Assembly: GCA_947470895.1 (NCBI GenBank)
Contig: CANIVF010000008.1
Coordinates: 33,285-97,284 of the forward strand
Length of the DNA stretch: 64,000 nt
Reading direction: 5' to 3'
Source of the DNA: Bacteroidota bacterium
Lineage (GTDB): Bacteria; Bacteroidota; Bacteroidia; Cytophagales; Cyclobacteriaceae
The translations under genes and the position numbers were made by a program. Positions 19,011 through 28,313 of the stretch are shown piece by piece (positions within the stretch are counted from its first letter, which is position 1; every line of letters starts with the position of its first letter). Under the pieces are notes generated by a model. That model worked only from the letters and a program-made list of their open reading frames with translations, had not been told where the DNA came from and searched no databases.

Positions 19011-19216
19011 ATAAATCGCTTCAAAATCAAATATAGAACTCCCACCAAAAACACAACAATCGAAATCTTATTAATGCCGTGCATCATCTTGATGTTTATG
19101 TTCATAGGCCGTGATGGATCCTTTTTGCGAAAGAAATAACCTCCCACCTCGCCTAATGAAAGAAACTCTCGTACCGACAATTTCTTCTTCTCTTCCGTTC
19201 CAGTTTGATTTTCCAT
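19007..19216 (-). CDS. Small single-pass membrane protein (DUF6728-like)
   Basis: 69 residues: a charged N-terminus, a conserved-looking block (FLSLGEVGGYFFRKKDPSRP, 14-33), then KMMHGINKIS and one C-terminal membrane helix (ISIVVFLVGVLYLILKRFI). From memory it resembles the small Bacteroidota family DUF6728; this needs a profile search. It lies 4 bp downstream of ispG and overlaps the MmcQ gene by 4 bp, which strongly supports it as a real gene. The function is unknown. Confidence 0.7.
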   Translation of the reverse strand: MENQTGTEEKKKLSVREFLSLGEVGGYFFRKKDPSRPMNINIKMMHGINKISIVVFLVGVLYLILKRFI

Positions 19217-19220
19217 AGGT

Positions 19221-21185
19221 TTAATTCGTTACTATTTCTTGTGGTTCAATCCAATTACTATCTTCTCTGATCAAATCAATCAGGGCATCTACGGCCTGAG
19301 GCGCTGGCACATTTTTCTTAACTACTTCTTTGCCGCGATACAGCGTTATTCTGCCAGGTCCGGAACCTACGTACCCATAATCGGCATCGGCCATCTCGCC
19401 AGGCCCGTTAACAATGCATCCCATGATTCCGATTTTAATTCCCTTTAAATGACTGGTGCGCAATCTGATTTTCGCTGTGGTTTCCTGAAGATCAAATAGT
19501 GTGCGCCCGCAGGAAGGACAGGATATGTATTCTGTTTTTGAGATTCGGGTACGTGTGGCCTGCAAAATGTTAAAGGCGGTTTCATTCACCATCTTATCAG
19601 AACCACAACGCACGGCAGCAATAAACAATCCATCACCAAGCCCATCAATCAATAATCCACCCATATCCGTGGCTGCAAACAATTGCAGCTGATCTGAAGT
19701 AAGATCGGCATAGGCACGCCCAATGATTACAGGAACTGTGCAGTCCCTTTCGATCAGCTCCACAAACAACCTCCGCTGTTCAGCAAGGCCATGAGTATTG
19801 TACGTATCGATTAGTAATACAGCCGTGCTATCCTGTTTTACATTATTGATAAACTCATCATGGATATCCTTTAATTGGGTATAAATAAAATTGAGGCTGG
19901 AAGACAACTCAAAACCTCCCAGATAATCCAATGGAGTAACAAAAGGATAGCTGCGATCTTTTGACTTTTGGGTAAGCCAGGTCTTATGATTGTAGATCAA
20001 ACCCAAGGTGCCCGGGATAGCGAAGTCGATGGTGTTGTCGCCCAGAAAAATAAAGTCACAGGCCATGTCGGTGATATTCCATTTATCCAACGGCACAGAA
20101 TAGTGATAGCCCAAAGCAAACAATGATGCTGGTGTGACTTTCTCTTTGGCTGAAAAATCAGCCACTACCCTTGGAACCTGATGCCCGCCCAGGTTAATTA
20201 CCTCACGAGTACTCCTTCTGGTATAAGCGAAGGGATTGATCGGGTATGTTTTAATCTCTGGAATTATAATTGAAGTCGTTCTATTTACATATCTGCTTTC
20301 CAGCTGTTTAGCCACTGGCACTTCAGCTTCTGGTTCTTCTGTTAATGACACACGAATGGTGTCGCCCAAACCGTCTTCCAGCAGGGTGCCAATGCCTACG
20401 GAGGACTTGATCCGGCCATCTTCTCCATCGCCTGCTTCGGTAACCCCCAAATGCAATGGATAAGGTTGGAAGCCTTCTTCATCCAGTTTCTGCACTAATA
20501 AGCGGTAAGCCTGAACCATCACTTGTGGATTACTGGACTTCATGGATACTACGATATCATAGTAATGCAGGTCTTCACAGATGCGAAGAAACTCCAAGGC
20601 CGACTCCACCATGCCAAGGGGGGTATCGCCATAGCGGCTCATGATTCGATCCGACAATGAACCATGATTGGTTCCAATTCGCATCGCTGTTCCATACTCT
20701 TTGCAGATCTTAACCAATGGTGTGAACTTCTGACGAATGCGATCTAATTCTGCCTGGTACGTAGCATCAGTATATTCAATCTCTTCGAATCTCTTCTTGT
20801 CTGCATAATTGCCAGGATTTACTCTTACTTTTTCCACAATGCGGGCAGCCAGTTCTGCTGCATTGGGCGTGAAATGAATGTCGGCAATCAAAGGAACGGT
20901 GTAGCCTCTCTTGCGCAGTTCCTTCTTTATCTCATCGAGGTTCTGAGCCTCTTTAATGCTGGGTGCTGTAATACGCACGTACTCACATCCTGCGTCTACC
21001 ATCCTGATAACTTGGTCCACAGAACCCTTCGTATCCATCGTGTCGATGGTGCTCATGGATTGGATTCTGATGGGGTTGTCTCCCCCCATGGGAACACCAC
21101 CAATGTTCACGACCCGGGTCTTTCTTCGGCTATACCTAACGAGGCTGTTACAGTACTGATGTAGTTGAATAATTTGACTATTCAC
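19221..21185 (-). CDS. ispG: 4-hydroxy-3-methylbut-2-enyl diphosphate synthase (long form)
   Basis: 654 residues, about 280 longer than E. coli IspG because of the central insertion typical of Bacteroidota, Chlamydiae and plants. It converts MEcPP to HMBPP in the MEP isoprenoid pathway using a [4Fe-4S] cluster. The N-terminal TIM-barrel half begins at VNIGGVPMGGDNPIRIQSMS (26-45). The C-terminal half holds the cluster ligands: CPSC near 554-557 and GCIVNGPGEMADADYG near 587, together with the invariant NGPGE. A possible -7 element (TATTTTTG on the minus strand, 21202-21209) lies just upstream, but I see no good -33 element. A small membrane protein and an MmcQ protein follow in tight succession. 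Confidence 0.97.
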   Translation of the reverse strand: MNSQIIQLHQYCNSLVRYSRRKTRVVNIGGVPMGGDNPIRIQSMSTIDTMDTKGSVDQVIRMVDAGCEYVRITAPSIKEAQNLDEIKKELRKRGYTVPLIADIHFTPNAAELAARIVEKVRVNPGNYADKKRFEEIEYTDATYQAELDRIRQKFTPLVKICKEYGTAMRIGTNHGSLSDRIMSRYGDTPLGMVESALEFLRICEDLHYYDIVVSMKSSNPQVMVQAYRLLVQKLDEEGFQPYPLHLGVTEAGDGEDGRIKSSVGIGTLLEDGLGDTIRVSLTEEPEAEVPVAKQLESRYVNRTTSIIIPEIKTYPINPFAYTRRSTREVINLGGHQVPRVVADFSAKEKVTPASLFALGYHYSVPLDKWNITDMACDFIFLGDNTIDFAIPGTLGLIYNHKTWLTQKSKDRSYPFVTPLDYLGGFELSSSLNFIYTQLKDIHDEFINNVKQDSTAVLLIDTYNTHGLAEQRRLFVELIERDCTVPVIIGRAYADLTSDQLQLFAATDMGGLLIDGLGDGLFIAAVRCGSDKMVNETAFNILQATRTRISKTEYISCPSCGRTLFDLQETTAKIRLRTSHLKGIKIGIMGCIVNGPGEMADADYGYVGSGPGRITLYRGKEVVKKNVPAPQAVDALIDLIREDSNWIEPQEIVTN

Positions 21186-21247
21186 GCGGCTGAGTTTAAT
21201 ACAAAAATAACCCTTTGAACCTGCTTTTGTTCGATGTGCATAAAAAC

Positions 21248-21952
21248 TTAAATGTCACCCAATTGAGGTCTGATCAGAATCTCTTCAATAACGCTATTCC
21301 GCGAAAGCGAATAGGCTCCGTAAACCGATTCGGCTACATCTTCGGGCCTGATAAAACGGCTCTCCGGAAGCTCGGTGCCATCCCAGCTACCTGTTTTTGT
21401 TGCGCCCGGCAAAACGGCCGTTACCCTGATTCCAAACTCCTTGAGTTCTTCTCGCAACACTTTGGTAAATCCCAATAAGGCAAACTTGGATATGGCATAA
21501 GAGCCTCCATTGGGATAGGCTTTGATGCTGGCGATTGAACAGATCGTAAATATATGCCCCCACTTCCTGGATTTCATTCCACCAATAAGTCCGCGGGTTG
21601 TATTATAGGAACTATAAAGATTGCTATGAATCATTCTCTCAAGCAAGCCCTCTGGCTCTTCCGTGATTTGCCCTGGTTCAAAATAGCCCGCATTATTAAT
21701 CAAGACATCCACGGGACGATTTAATGCATTCACAAAATCCGTAAAGTCCTGAACCTGTTTCTTATCCGTTACATCAGCCACGCGTGTGTAGACGTTGATT
21801 TTATTTTCATGCTCAACCTGCTCCTTCAAATCACTTAAATCAGATTGCTTTCGGGAACAGGTAGCAACATCAAATCCTTCTTTTGCAAATCGTTCAATGA
21901 GGGCCCTTCCAATACCTTTCGATCCACCGGTTACTACTACTAATTTGTTCAT
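21248..21952 (-). CDS. Short-chain dehydrogenase/reductase
   Basis: 234 residues of the classical SDR family. The NAD(P) site TGGSKGIG (8-15) is followed by a basic ATCSRK segment that favours NADP. NNAG is near 85, the catalytic Ser sits in FTICSIAS near 138, and the YAISK motif (about 152-156) gives Tyr and Lys. The acceptor cannot be told; it resembles the 3-ketoacyl-ACP reductase/sepiapterin-reductase group. It is 62 bp upstream of ispG on the same strand and divergent from the mlaE-like gene. Confidence 0.9.
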   Translation of the reverse strand: MNKLVVVTGGSKGIGRALIERFAKEGFDVATCSRKQSDLSDLKEQVEHENKINVYTRVADVTDKKQVQDFTDFVNALNRPVDVLINNAGYFEPGQITEEPEGLLERMIHSNLYSSYNTTRGLIGGMKSRKWGHIFTICSIASIKAYPNGGSYAISKFALLGFTKVLREELKEFGIRVTAVLPGATKTGSWDGTELPESRFIRPEDVAESVYGAYSLSRNSVIEEILIRPQLGDI

Positions 21953-21972
21953 GAGAATTTATTTTATCTTTG
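21944..21972 (+). promoter_or_regulatory. Bacteroidetes-type promoter for the mlaE-mlaF pair
   Basis: TTTG (21944-21947), 17 bp, then TATCTTTG (21965-21972) fits the TTTG/TAnnTTTG consensus. Transcription would start near 21979, about 20 nt before the ATG at 22000. This argues against the upstream in-frame TTG at 21970, which lies inside the -7 box. Confidence 0.65.
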
Positions 21973-21999
21973 AGCAATATAGCATTTGATGTTAACTAC

Positions 22000-22728
22000 A
22001 TGAAGGGATTTGGGCGTTACATGATTTTTTTGGGGTCGCTAGTTGTGAGACGCGAAACGTTCAAAACCTATTATCACCTAACGCTGGAGGAGTGTATTCA
22101 AATCGGCATTAAGTCGATTTTGTTATTTATGCTCGTCTCCACCTTTATGGGCGCTGTAACTACTTTGCAGACAGCCGCAAACCTGGTCAGTCCGCTCGTA
22201 CCAAAATTTGTTGTTTCACAAGTAGTAAGAGAAATGACGGTGCTAGAGTTAGCTCCTACCATTATGGCAATCATCTATGCCGGCAAGGTTGGATCGAGCA
22301 TGTCGGGAGGCCTTGGCACCATGAGAATTACTGAACAAATTGATGCGTTGGAGGTAATGGGCATCAACTCTGCTTCCTATCTGGTATTACCAAAAATTGT
22401 TGCCTCATTAATGATGTTTCCACTGTTAGTCATTGTAGCAGCCGTTTGTTCAATGATGGGCGGCTATCTGGCAGGCACACTCACAGAAATACTCACTCCT
22501 ACGGAATACATTTATGGAATCCGGTATGCTTTCAATGAATACTTTATTACGTTCGCATTGATCAAGTCCATTGTATTTGCTTTCCTGATCAGTTCCATAT
22601 CCTCATTCAGAGGTTATTACACACAAGGTGGAGCGTTGGAGGTTGGGATTTCCAGTACTCATGCGGTAACAACCAGCATCATCGCGGTATTGATAGCCGA
22701 TTATCTCCTTGCCTATCTTCTTTTATAA
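22000..22728 (+). CDS. MlaE-type lipid ABC transporter permease
   Basis: 242 residues from the ATG at 22000 (MKGFGRYMIFLGSLVVRRE). An upstream in-frame TTG at 21970 is rejected because a promoter box covers it. The sequence matches the MlaE/YrbE permease family: five to six membrane helices, the long amphipathic N-terminal helix, and the conserved block VVREMTVLELAPTIMAI followed by GKVGSSMSGGLGTMRITEQI, ending in EQIDALEVMGI. MlaE works in the inner membrane with the MlaF ATPase and an MCE (MlaD) protein to move phospholipids between membranes. The ATPase gene starts 5 bp downstream, but no MCE gene follows in this window. Confidence 0.93.
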   Translation: MKGFGRYMIFLGSLVVRRETFKTYYHLTLEECIQIGIKSILLFMLVSTFMGAVTTLQTAANLVSPLVPKFVVSQVVREMTVLELAPTIMAIIYAGKVGSSMSGGLGTMRITEQIDALEVMGINSASYLVLPKIVASLMMFPLLVIVAAVCSMMGGYLAGTLTEILTPTEYIYGIRYAFNEYFITFALIKSIVFAFLISSISSFRGYYTQGGALEVGISSTHAVTTSIIAVLIADYLLAYLLL

Positions 22729-22733
22729 GTACC

Positions 22734-23489
22734 ATGATTAAGATTAATAATATCTCCAAATCATTTGCTGATAAGATTATCCTTAACGGGATCGATGGCG
22801 AATTTGACAAAGGAAAAACAAACCTGATCATTGGATCTAGCGGAACAGGAAAAAGCGTTCTGCTCAAATGCATTGTCGGGCTTCTTCATCCCGACACAGG
22901 GAATGTATTTTACGATTTTCGGAATTTCACCGAAGCCGATAAAGACATGAAGTCTGAAATCCGCAGAGAAATTGGAATGTTGTTTCAAGGTGGGGCACTG
23001 TTCGATTCAAAGAATGTGGAAGAGAACGTTATGTTTCCACTAGATATTCTTACAAAAATGCCGAAGTCAGAAAAGATTGATCGGGTAAATTTTTGTTTAA
23101 AGCGTGTTGGTCTGGAAGGTGTAAATAAAAAAATGCCATCCGAGATCAGCGGTGGTATGAAAAAACGAGTAGGCATCGCAAGAGCCATTGTGAACAACCC
23201 AAATTATTTGTTTTGTGATGAGCCTAACTCAGGTTTAGATCCTCAAACTTCTATTGTTATTGATGAGCTGATCATGGAAATCACGCACGAGTTTGATATT
23301 ACTACGATAGTGGTCACTCACGACATGAACTCTGTGATGGGAATTGGAGAGAAGATCATGTTTCTAAGCAAAGGAGATAAGCTGTGGGAAGGATCGAATC
23401 ATGACATCATGAATTCGGGTGTAAAAGAGCTGGATGATTTTGTCTTTACAAACAAGATTATGAAGAATCTGAAGCACGGAACTGTGTAA
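22734..23489 (+). CDS. MlaF-type ABC transporter ATP-binding protein
   Basis: 251 residues with a complete ABC ATPase: Walker A GSSGTGKS (about 34-41), Q-loop FQGG, signature SGGMKKRVGIARAI, Walker B YLFCDEPNSGLD and the switch His in VVTHDM. The combination GTGKSVLLKCIVGLL and SGGMKKR is typical of MlaF rather than of importers. It forms the cytoplasmic motor for the adjacent MlaE-like permease. The gene ends 24 bp from the convergent histidine kinase; no terminator is evident between them. Confidence 0.93.
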   Translation: MIKINNISKSFADKIILNGIDGEFDKGKTNLIIGSSGTGKSVLLKCIVGLLHPDTGNVFYDFRNFTEADKDMKSEIRREIGMLFQGGALFDSKNVEENVMFPLDILTKMPKSEKIDRVNFCLKRVGLEGVNKKMPSEISGGMKKRVGIARAIVNNPNYLFCDEPNSGLDPQTSIVIDELIMEITHEFDITTIVVTHDMNSVMGIGEKIMFLSKGDKLWEGSNHDIMNSGVKELDDFVFTNKIMKNLKHGTV

Positions 23490-23513
23490 GAACACCTTGC
23501 CTGAGATCAACCG

Positions 23514-26500
23514 TTATTCCACCATGGGTAACTTGATATAGAACGTAGTTCCTTCATCGAGCCCGGTTTCAAACCATATCTCACCTCCGCTTTGTTCAAT
23601 ACCTTGCTTGGAAATAGCGAGCCCCAATCCAGAGCCCGATTGTTTCGTACTGAAATAGGGAATGAATACCTTGTTGAGCATGTCGGGTTCTATCCCTTTT
23701 CCATTATCAATAATACTGATCTGGTAATAACCATTCACTCTATTTAACTCAACTTGCACGAATACAGTTTCACCTTGGGCAGACTGCAAGCCATTTAGAA
23801 TAATATTCGAAAATATCCTGTTAAATAACTGCTCATCACCCATCACAAATGCAGCACTGATGGATGATTTAAATACGACCTCCCCTCCTTCGTTATCCGA
23901 ATACAAATTGACACACTTATTCAGCAACGAATTAAGATCAATACGAGAAAGTATTGGTGCCGGCATTCGGGCGAAGGCACTGAACGAAGATGCGATCTCA
24001 TTTAGTATATCTACCTGTGTGAGTAATGTATTGATGGACGTTCTCGCTTTCTCATCATCCAGTTTATTCATCTTGAGTAGATACTCCATTTGCTGAAGGG
24101 TTAACTTCATAGGCGTAAGCGGATTCTTGATCTCGTGAGCCACCTGCTTGGCTATTTCGCGCCAGGCACTTTCTTTCTGACTTCTCGCCAGTTCAACTTT
24201 ACTTTGCTCGAGGTTGCTCACCATCTTATTATACTCCGAAACCATCATACCAATCTCGTCATTAGATTTCCATTCCAGTGGCGTATTGCCACCTGACAAT
24301 GTTGTTCTGGATAGTATACGTGTGATGAAGCGCAAAGGAAATGTGAGCGAATTGACTACATAAAAAGAGAGCACCGAAAACAGAATGAAAATAATAGTAA
24401 ACACCGAAAGGAAGTTCGAAAGCACATTAACCTGGGTGCTTTCGAGTGAATTTGCCGAGTTAAAAAAAGGAACACTAAGTATTCCAAGAAGAACACCAGA
24501 CTCAGGCGACTTGAGCGGCACATAACAATTATTAAATTGCAACGCTCCTATTCGCTCGTTACCAATAACCGAACTGGCTCCTTCCCAATTGATCTGCTCC
24601 CAAACAGACCTGTTCATCAATGACGACCTAATTTGGTTTTCGACAATCAATGGTTGGCTTGATGCCACATACTTGCCCCTGTGATCATAAAAAGTAATAT
24701 CAGAATTGGTAACCTTAGCACGATCAACAAGAGTATTTTCAAAAGCATCTTTGGATATGTTGCCTGCAAAATAGTCCGCTACCGAAGATTGTATATCCTC
24801 GCCCAAATTTCTGGCATTCGTTTCAAAATTCTGATTCAAGTCGTTCTCCGCAGATTTACTAACGCGATTCAATGTGGTAATCGTAGCCACAAACAAGGGT
24901 AATGAAAAAGCCAGGTAAATGTATAATTGTATCCGCGCGGCATAATTCATCTTATGCCCCTTTATAAAGGATATGAAACCATAGATGGTCATCGCGATGA
25001 CCAAAAGAATAACTCCCAAGACAAAAAATAACGAGAAATTAGTAAGCACATAAAAAATGGGGTAAGAAGCGGAAGTAATTACTGCCACCTGGCCAGAAAC
25101 ATCTTCAACTCCGGAATGAAAATATCCATTCTTATTAATTCCGGATTTAAATAAATCTACGTCATCTAATATGGAGAAATCAAATTCCTTCTCATAGCTA
25201 AACGTGCCAAAGCTGCTTAATATCTGATGATCCTTCATGAATGAAAAACTTCGATCCGTGTTTTCAAAAAACTCAGCAAAACGCCTGTCAACCAATAGTT
25301 CAGGATAAACATTTTGAGGAATAATTCTTTTAAGAGATAAATCAATAATAATAAATCCGATAATCTGATCAGCTCGTGAAACTGGAATCAAAGAGAGATA
25401 TCTTTTGTTTGAATTAATGTCGGAAGGTTGGATGAAGTAAATCCCTTCATAATCCGTGGATGCAGAAGCGCTTTGAAATCGGCTAGAAAATGTAGCCATC
25501 GGTAAGGTTGAGTTGTTATCTAAAGGCTCCCCGGCAGAATTATATAAATAAATCTGCACATCATAACGATCGAAGTAAGAGTTCAAATAAACCTGCTTTA
25601 CCTTTTGCCGTATCGCAGATTTCGTTAAAAAAGGATTATTGAGTCTGCTTTGAATAAAAGCATCTTGCGCAATCCTTTTTGTGCCTTCATTCAGAAGATA
25701 CTCCCCTAACACATCGCGACCTATCAAATAATTAGAAGCAAATTTAAACTGGGACTGAACTCGCTTCTCCTCTACAAAATGTTTAATGCTTAATCCGTGC
25801 TGAATTCCAAGTGCGGCAATCGACACAAAAAAATAAATGAACGTGATTGACTTAAGCTTTCGCAGAGATGAGGTAAGATTCGTTACGAATAAGATCAGGA
25901 AGAAGATTGCGGCAACCGGTAAAGTAATCGAGTAGTCACGAGAGGCACTCAAAAAATAAGCCATGAAAAGAGAACCGGCTATAACCAAAGCCACAAGAAA
26001 AGAAAGGAAACCCGGGAAAATTGATTTGGCGAGATTGATAAACACATGTACAAAAAAGAAAGCACTAATTGCACCCGCTAATACAGACAACCACGACAAC
26101 GAACGAAGCCAATTAAACTGAATGGCTTCAGTGATATCCAGAGAAATGATAGAATTATGAAAAATGGTTTCTATAAAGAGATATGGATATAAGAATGAAA
26201 AAAAAGCGAGGGTAATAAAAAAGCATCCAAATAGGTACCTGAGCCACATGGGTGCGTGTAGCGTATACTTTACAAAACGCCAATGGGAATAAGTGGTGAA
26301 TATATATCCACAAAGAATGAGAACCCCGCTAGCATTAAGAAACAGATCACCTATGGAAGAGTTGTAATCAGAAGATGCAAAAAACTGCGGATCAAAAACC
26401 GATGATGTTATCCAGCCGGTTGGATAACCTGATGTGACCATGATCAACCTGAGCGTGACAAAAGCACCCAACAAAGCGATGAATCCTAACTCAAACTTCC

Positions 26501-27146
26501 TAATTCTATAAAGATGAGTGACCATAAAGTACATTCCGAACACGAAACAAAACAAAGAGACGCTGGCCAACGCAAACGACCAGTATCCCCTTTCATGATT
26601 TACATCCTCTACTTTAAACCGAAAGACTGCATTTCCAAACAAGTTAAGGATAACCCCTTCCGAACCTGAACCTGCTATGATTGAGCCACGTGTTCCATTA
26701 AAAATTTCATCATTCCACTCGGGGAATAAATAGCGGTTTGAAATTGGATATCTCCTCATCAGTGGAATTACCGAAATCAGAGACCTTGTTTTATTTATAG
26801 GCCACTTTCTAATCAGAAAATCACCAGAATTATTCTGTAGCAGTTGAAAAGCCCTGGTGATGTTGATGTTTTTTAAGTCAGGAAAGTATTGTTCTTTACT
26901 CCAGGCAACAACTTCCGTACTATCGAGCAGAAAAAATGAATTCTGAAGAGAAGACCAATTCACAAAAGTGTGATCGCGTAGGATCAATTCTGCTTCATTG
27001 TTAACGCCCTCAACCATCGAGTTGAGACTCGATTCAATTGATAATACTCGGTCATCTGCCTTATTGGTGCTGTGGTCAAAAACAATACACCCAATAGCAA
27101 ACAACAAGGAGAGGCTTAAAAAAAATACACATCGATTTCTAAGCAT
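23514..27146 (-). CDS. Very large multi-pass membrane sensor histidine kinase
   Basis: 1210 residues. There is an N-terminal helix, an extracytoplasmic domain (about 30-190), then roughly ten membrane helices (about 190-460), a second large extracytoplasmic segment (about 460-690), a helix pair, a third sensor segment (about 755-900), a helix and a HAMP-like linker (about 925-975). The HisKA H-box AHEIKNPLTPMKL has its His near 1003, and the HATPase domain carries the G-boxes DNGKGIEPDM and GSGLGLAIS. The NPLTP H-box is that of the NtrY/NtrB-like class. It sits 43 bp after the DUF983 gene at the end of the oxidase-assembly unit, but no response regulator is adjacent. The signal is unknown; three possible sensor regions are unusual. 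Confidence 0.92.
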   Translation of the reverse strand: MLRNRCVFFLSLSLLFAIGCIVFDHSTNKADDRVLSIESSLNSMVEGVNNEAELILRDHTFVNWSSLQNSFFLLDSTEVVAWSKEQYFPDLKNINITRAFQLLQNNSGDFLIRKWPINKTRSLISVIPLMRRYPISNRYLFPEWNDEIFNGTRGSIIAGSGSEGVILNLFGNAVFRFKVEDVNHERGYWSFALASVSLFCFVFGMYFMVTHLYRIRKFELGFIALLGAFVTLRLIMVTSGYPTGWITSSVFDPQFFASSDYNSSIGDLFLNASGVLILCGYIFTTYSHWRFVKYTLHAPMWLRYLFGCFFITLAFFSFLYPYLFIETIFHNSIISLDITEAIQFNWLRSLSWLSVLAGAISAFFFVHVFINLAKSIFPGFLSFLVALVIAGSLFMAYFLSASRDYSITLPVAAIFFLILFVTNLTSSLRKLKSITFIYFFVSIAALGIQHGLSIKHFVEEKRVQSQFKFASNYLIGRDVLGEYLLNEGTKRIAQDAFIQSRLNNPFLTKSAIRQKVKQVYLNSYFDRYDVQIYLYNSAGEPLDNNSTLPMATFSSRFQSASASTDYEGIYFIQPSDINSNKRYLSLIPVSRADQIIGFIIIDLSLKRIIPQNVYPELLVDRRFAEFFENTDRSFSFMKDHQILSSFGTFSYEKEFDFSILDDVDLFKSGINKNGYFHSGVEDVSGQVAVITSASYPIFYVLTNFSLFFVLGVILLVIAMTIYGFISFIKGHKMNYAARIQLYIYLAFSLPLFVATITTLNRVSKSAENDLNQNFETNARNLGEDIQSSVADYFAGNISKDAFENTLVDRAKVTNSDITFYDHRGKYVASSQPLIVENQIRSSLMNRSVWEQINWEGASSVIGNERIGALQFNNCYVPLKSPESGVLLGILSVPFFNSANSLESTQVNVLSNFLSVFTIIFILFSVLSFYVVNSLTFPLRFITRILSRTTLSGGNTPLEWKSNDEIGMMVSEYNKMVSNLEQSKVELARSQKESAWREIAKQVAHEIKNPLTPMKLTLQQMEYLLKMNKLDDEKARTSINTLLTQVDILNEIASSFSAFARMPAPILSRIDLNSLLNKCVNLYSDNEGGEVVFKSSISAAFVMGDEQLFNRIFSNIILNGLQSAQGETVFVQVELNRVNGYYQISIIDNGKGIEPDMLNKVFIPYFSTKQSGSGLGLAISKQGIEQSGGEIWFETGLDEGTTFYIKLPMVE

Positions 27147-27189
27147 ACTCGGAGGTTACTTAAAAATAAGAATTTCCTAAAGAACGTTT

Positions 27190-27543
27190 CTATTTATTGG
27201 TCAGGCCACCAAACCAATAAAGAAATAATATTCTTGAGTAACGAAAACTGAATGGGATGGACAAAATAGAGAATCCTACAAGAGTAGCACCATAAACCCA
27301 ATCTGGCGGGTTTAAAATAACATATAAAGGAACCCAAACGATGACCATGATGGCGATCGTAAACGCATAGCTAACGAATAAAGAACCATAGTAGAAGCCT
27401 GGTTCTGGTTCAAATGTAACTCCACACTTTGCACAATGAGAATTCATTTCAGAAAACCTGGAGATTTTTGAAATCGGATGAACAAAAATATCACCCTCAC
27501 TGCATCTTGGACATTTACCCTGCCAGACTTCCTTTGCTTTCAT
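27190..27543 (-). CDS. DUF983 zinc-ribbon membrane protein
   Basis: 117 residues from the ATG at 27543 (MKAKEVWQGKCPRCSEGDIF); a longer in-frame start at 27585 would extend further into the upstream gene. Two CxxC pairs, CPRC (11-14) and CAKC (33-36), form a rubredoxin-like zinc ribbon, followed by two helices (FVSYAFTIAIMVIVWVPLYV and a second near 80-100). DUF983 proteins in Bacteroidota commonly lie close to cytochrome oxidase genes and are inferred to help assemble respiratory enzymes. The start overlaps the preceding small gene by 29 bp, so translation is probably coupled. Confidence 0.85.
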   Translation of the reverse strand: MKAKEVWQGKCPRCSEGDIFVHPISKISRFSEMNSHCAKCGVTFEPEPGFYYGSLFVSYAFTIAIMVIVWVPLYVILNPPDWVYGATLVGFSILSIPFSFRYSRILFLYWFGGLTNK

Positions 27544-27781
27544 TCTGTGGTGTTCTTTTACTTGTCTTATACCAGAAAAAAGCAATCAGGGCAATGACGG
27601 TGTACGGTGCAGCGAAAAGATAAAGGATTCCAAAATTGATTCCTGCAGCAATCCCGATATCACCATTGCTAACATTATTTTCAAGTGTGGCGCGGCACAT
27701 AGCACATTGAGCATTCCCTTCTATCGAAAAAACAAATACTGAGATGATCAGAGACAGTAACTTCACCACCCACTTGTTCAT
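27515..27781 (-). CDS. Small exported membrane protein with CxxC motif
   Basis: 88 residues: an N-terminal signal or anchor (WVVKLLSLIISVFVFSIEGNA), then QCAMCRA with a CxxC pair immediately after the predicted cleavage site, then one membrane helix (ILYLFAAPYTVIALIAFFWY) and a basic tail. The CxxC would face the periplasm, which suits metal or thiol handling during oxidase assembly, but no function is established. It lies 12 bp after the DUF420 gene and overlaps the DUF983 gene by 29 bp. Its position in the assembly cluster is the main support. Confidence 0.7.
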   Translation of the reverse strand: MNKWVVKLLSLIISVFVFSIEGNAQCAMCRATLENNVSNGDIGIAAGINFGILYLFAAPYTVIALIAFFWYKTSKRTPQNESKGSLAG

Positions 27782-27793
27782 ACACTGAGATAA

Positions 27794-28312
27794 TTAAGAG
27801 TAATAAGGACTAATCATCAAATAAACGATAACACCTGTAACGGCTACGTAAAGCCATATTGGAAAAGTAAATTTAGCCAATGCTTTGTGCTTTTCAAAAC
27901 TACCACTAATCGCGCGCGAAAACGTGAACAGAACGAACGGTACCACCACTACAGATAAAACGATGTGAGTGATCAGGATAAAGTGATACACCACCCTTAG
28001 AATACCCTCACCCCCATAAGGAGTGGTATCGCTGGTCATGTGATAGGCTACATACATCAACAAAAACACGGCTGAGCAGGCGATACAAATCTTCATCAAC
28101 GCTTCGTGGAGATTCTTTTTTTTGTTCTTGATGGCAATTACCGCAATAACAAGAAGCACCGCAGTAATACCGTTAATTGCTGCATAAATGGGAGGCAAAA
28201 AACTAAAATCATAGCCGGGAATTTTGATTTCAAAAAGTGCGGCAACGGCCAATGGCAAAACCACTGAAAGCACGATTATTAATCTTTCGTATGGATCTTT
28301 ATTTTCATTCAT
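27794..28312 (-). CDS. DUF420 membrane protein (CtaM-like oxidase assembly factor)
   Basis: 172 residues with five membrane helices. The conserved His residues of DUF420 are visible: NLHEALMK (about 69-76), YVAYHMTSD, VYHFILITHIVLS and FEKHKALAKFTFPIWLYVAVTG. DUF420 includes CtaM, which is required for maturation of haem-A or haem-O oxidases in staphylococci. That role fits the position 1 bp after the SCO-like gene and one terminator away from the oxidase operon. The family call is firm; the assembly role is by homology and context. Confidence 0.88.
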   Translation of the reverse strand: MNENKDPYERLIIVLSVVLPLAVAALFEIKIPGYDFSFLPPIYAAINGITAVLLVIAVIAIKNKKKNLHEALMKICIACSAVFLLMYVAYHMTSDTTPYGGEGILRVVYHFILITHIVLSVVVVPFVLFTFSRAISGSFEKHKALAKFTFPIWLYVAVTGVIVYLMISPYYS

Positions 28313-28313
28313 A

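Noticed and set aside
21970..21999. TTG-initiated extension of the MlaE-like protein
   Set aside because: The codon lies in the promoter -7 box, and the extension is not part of the family.
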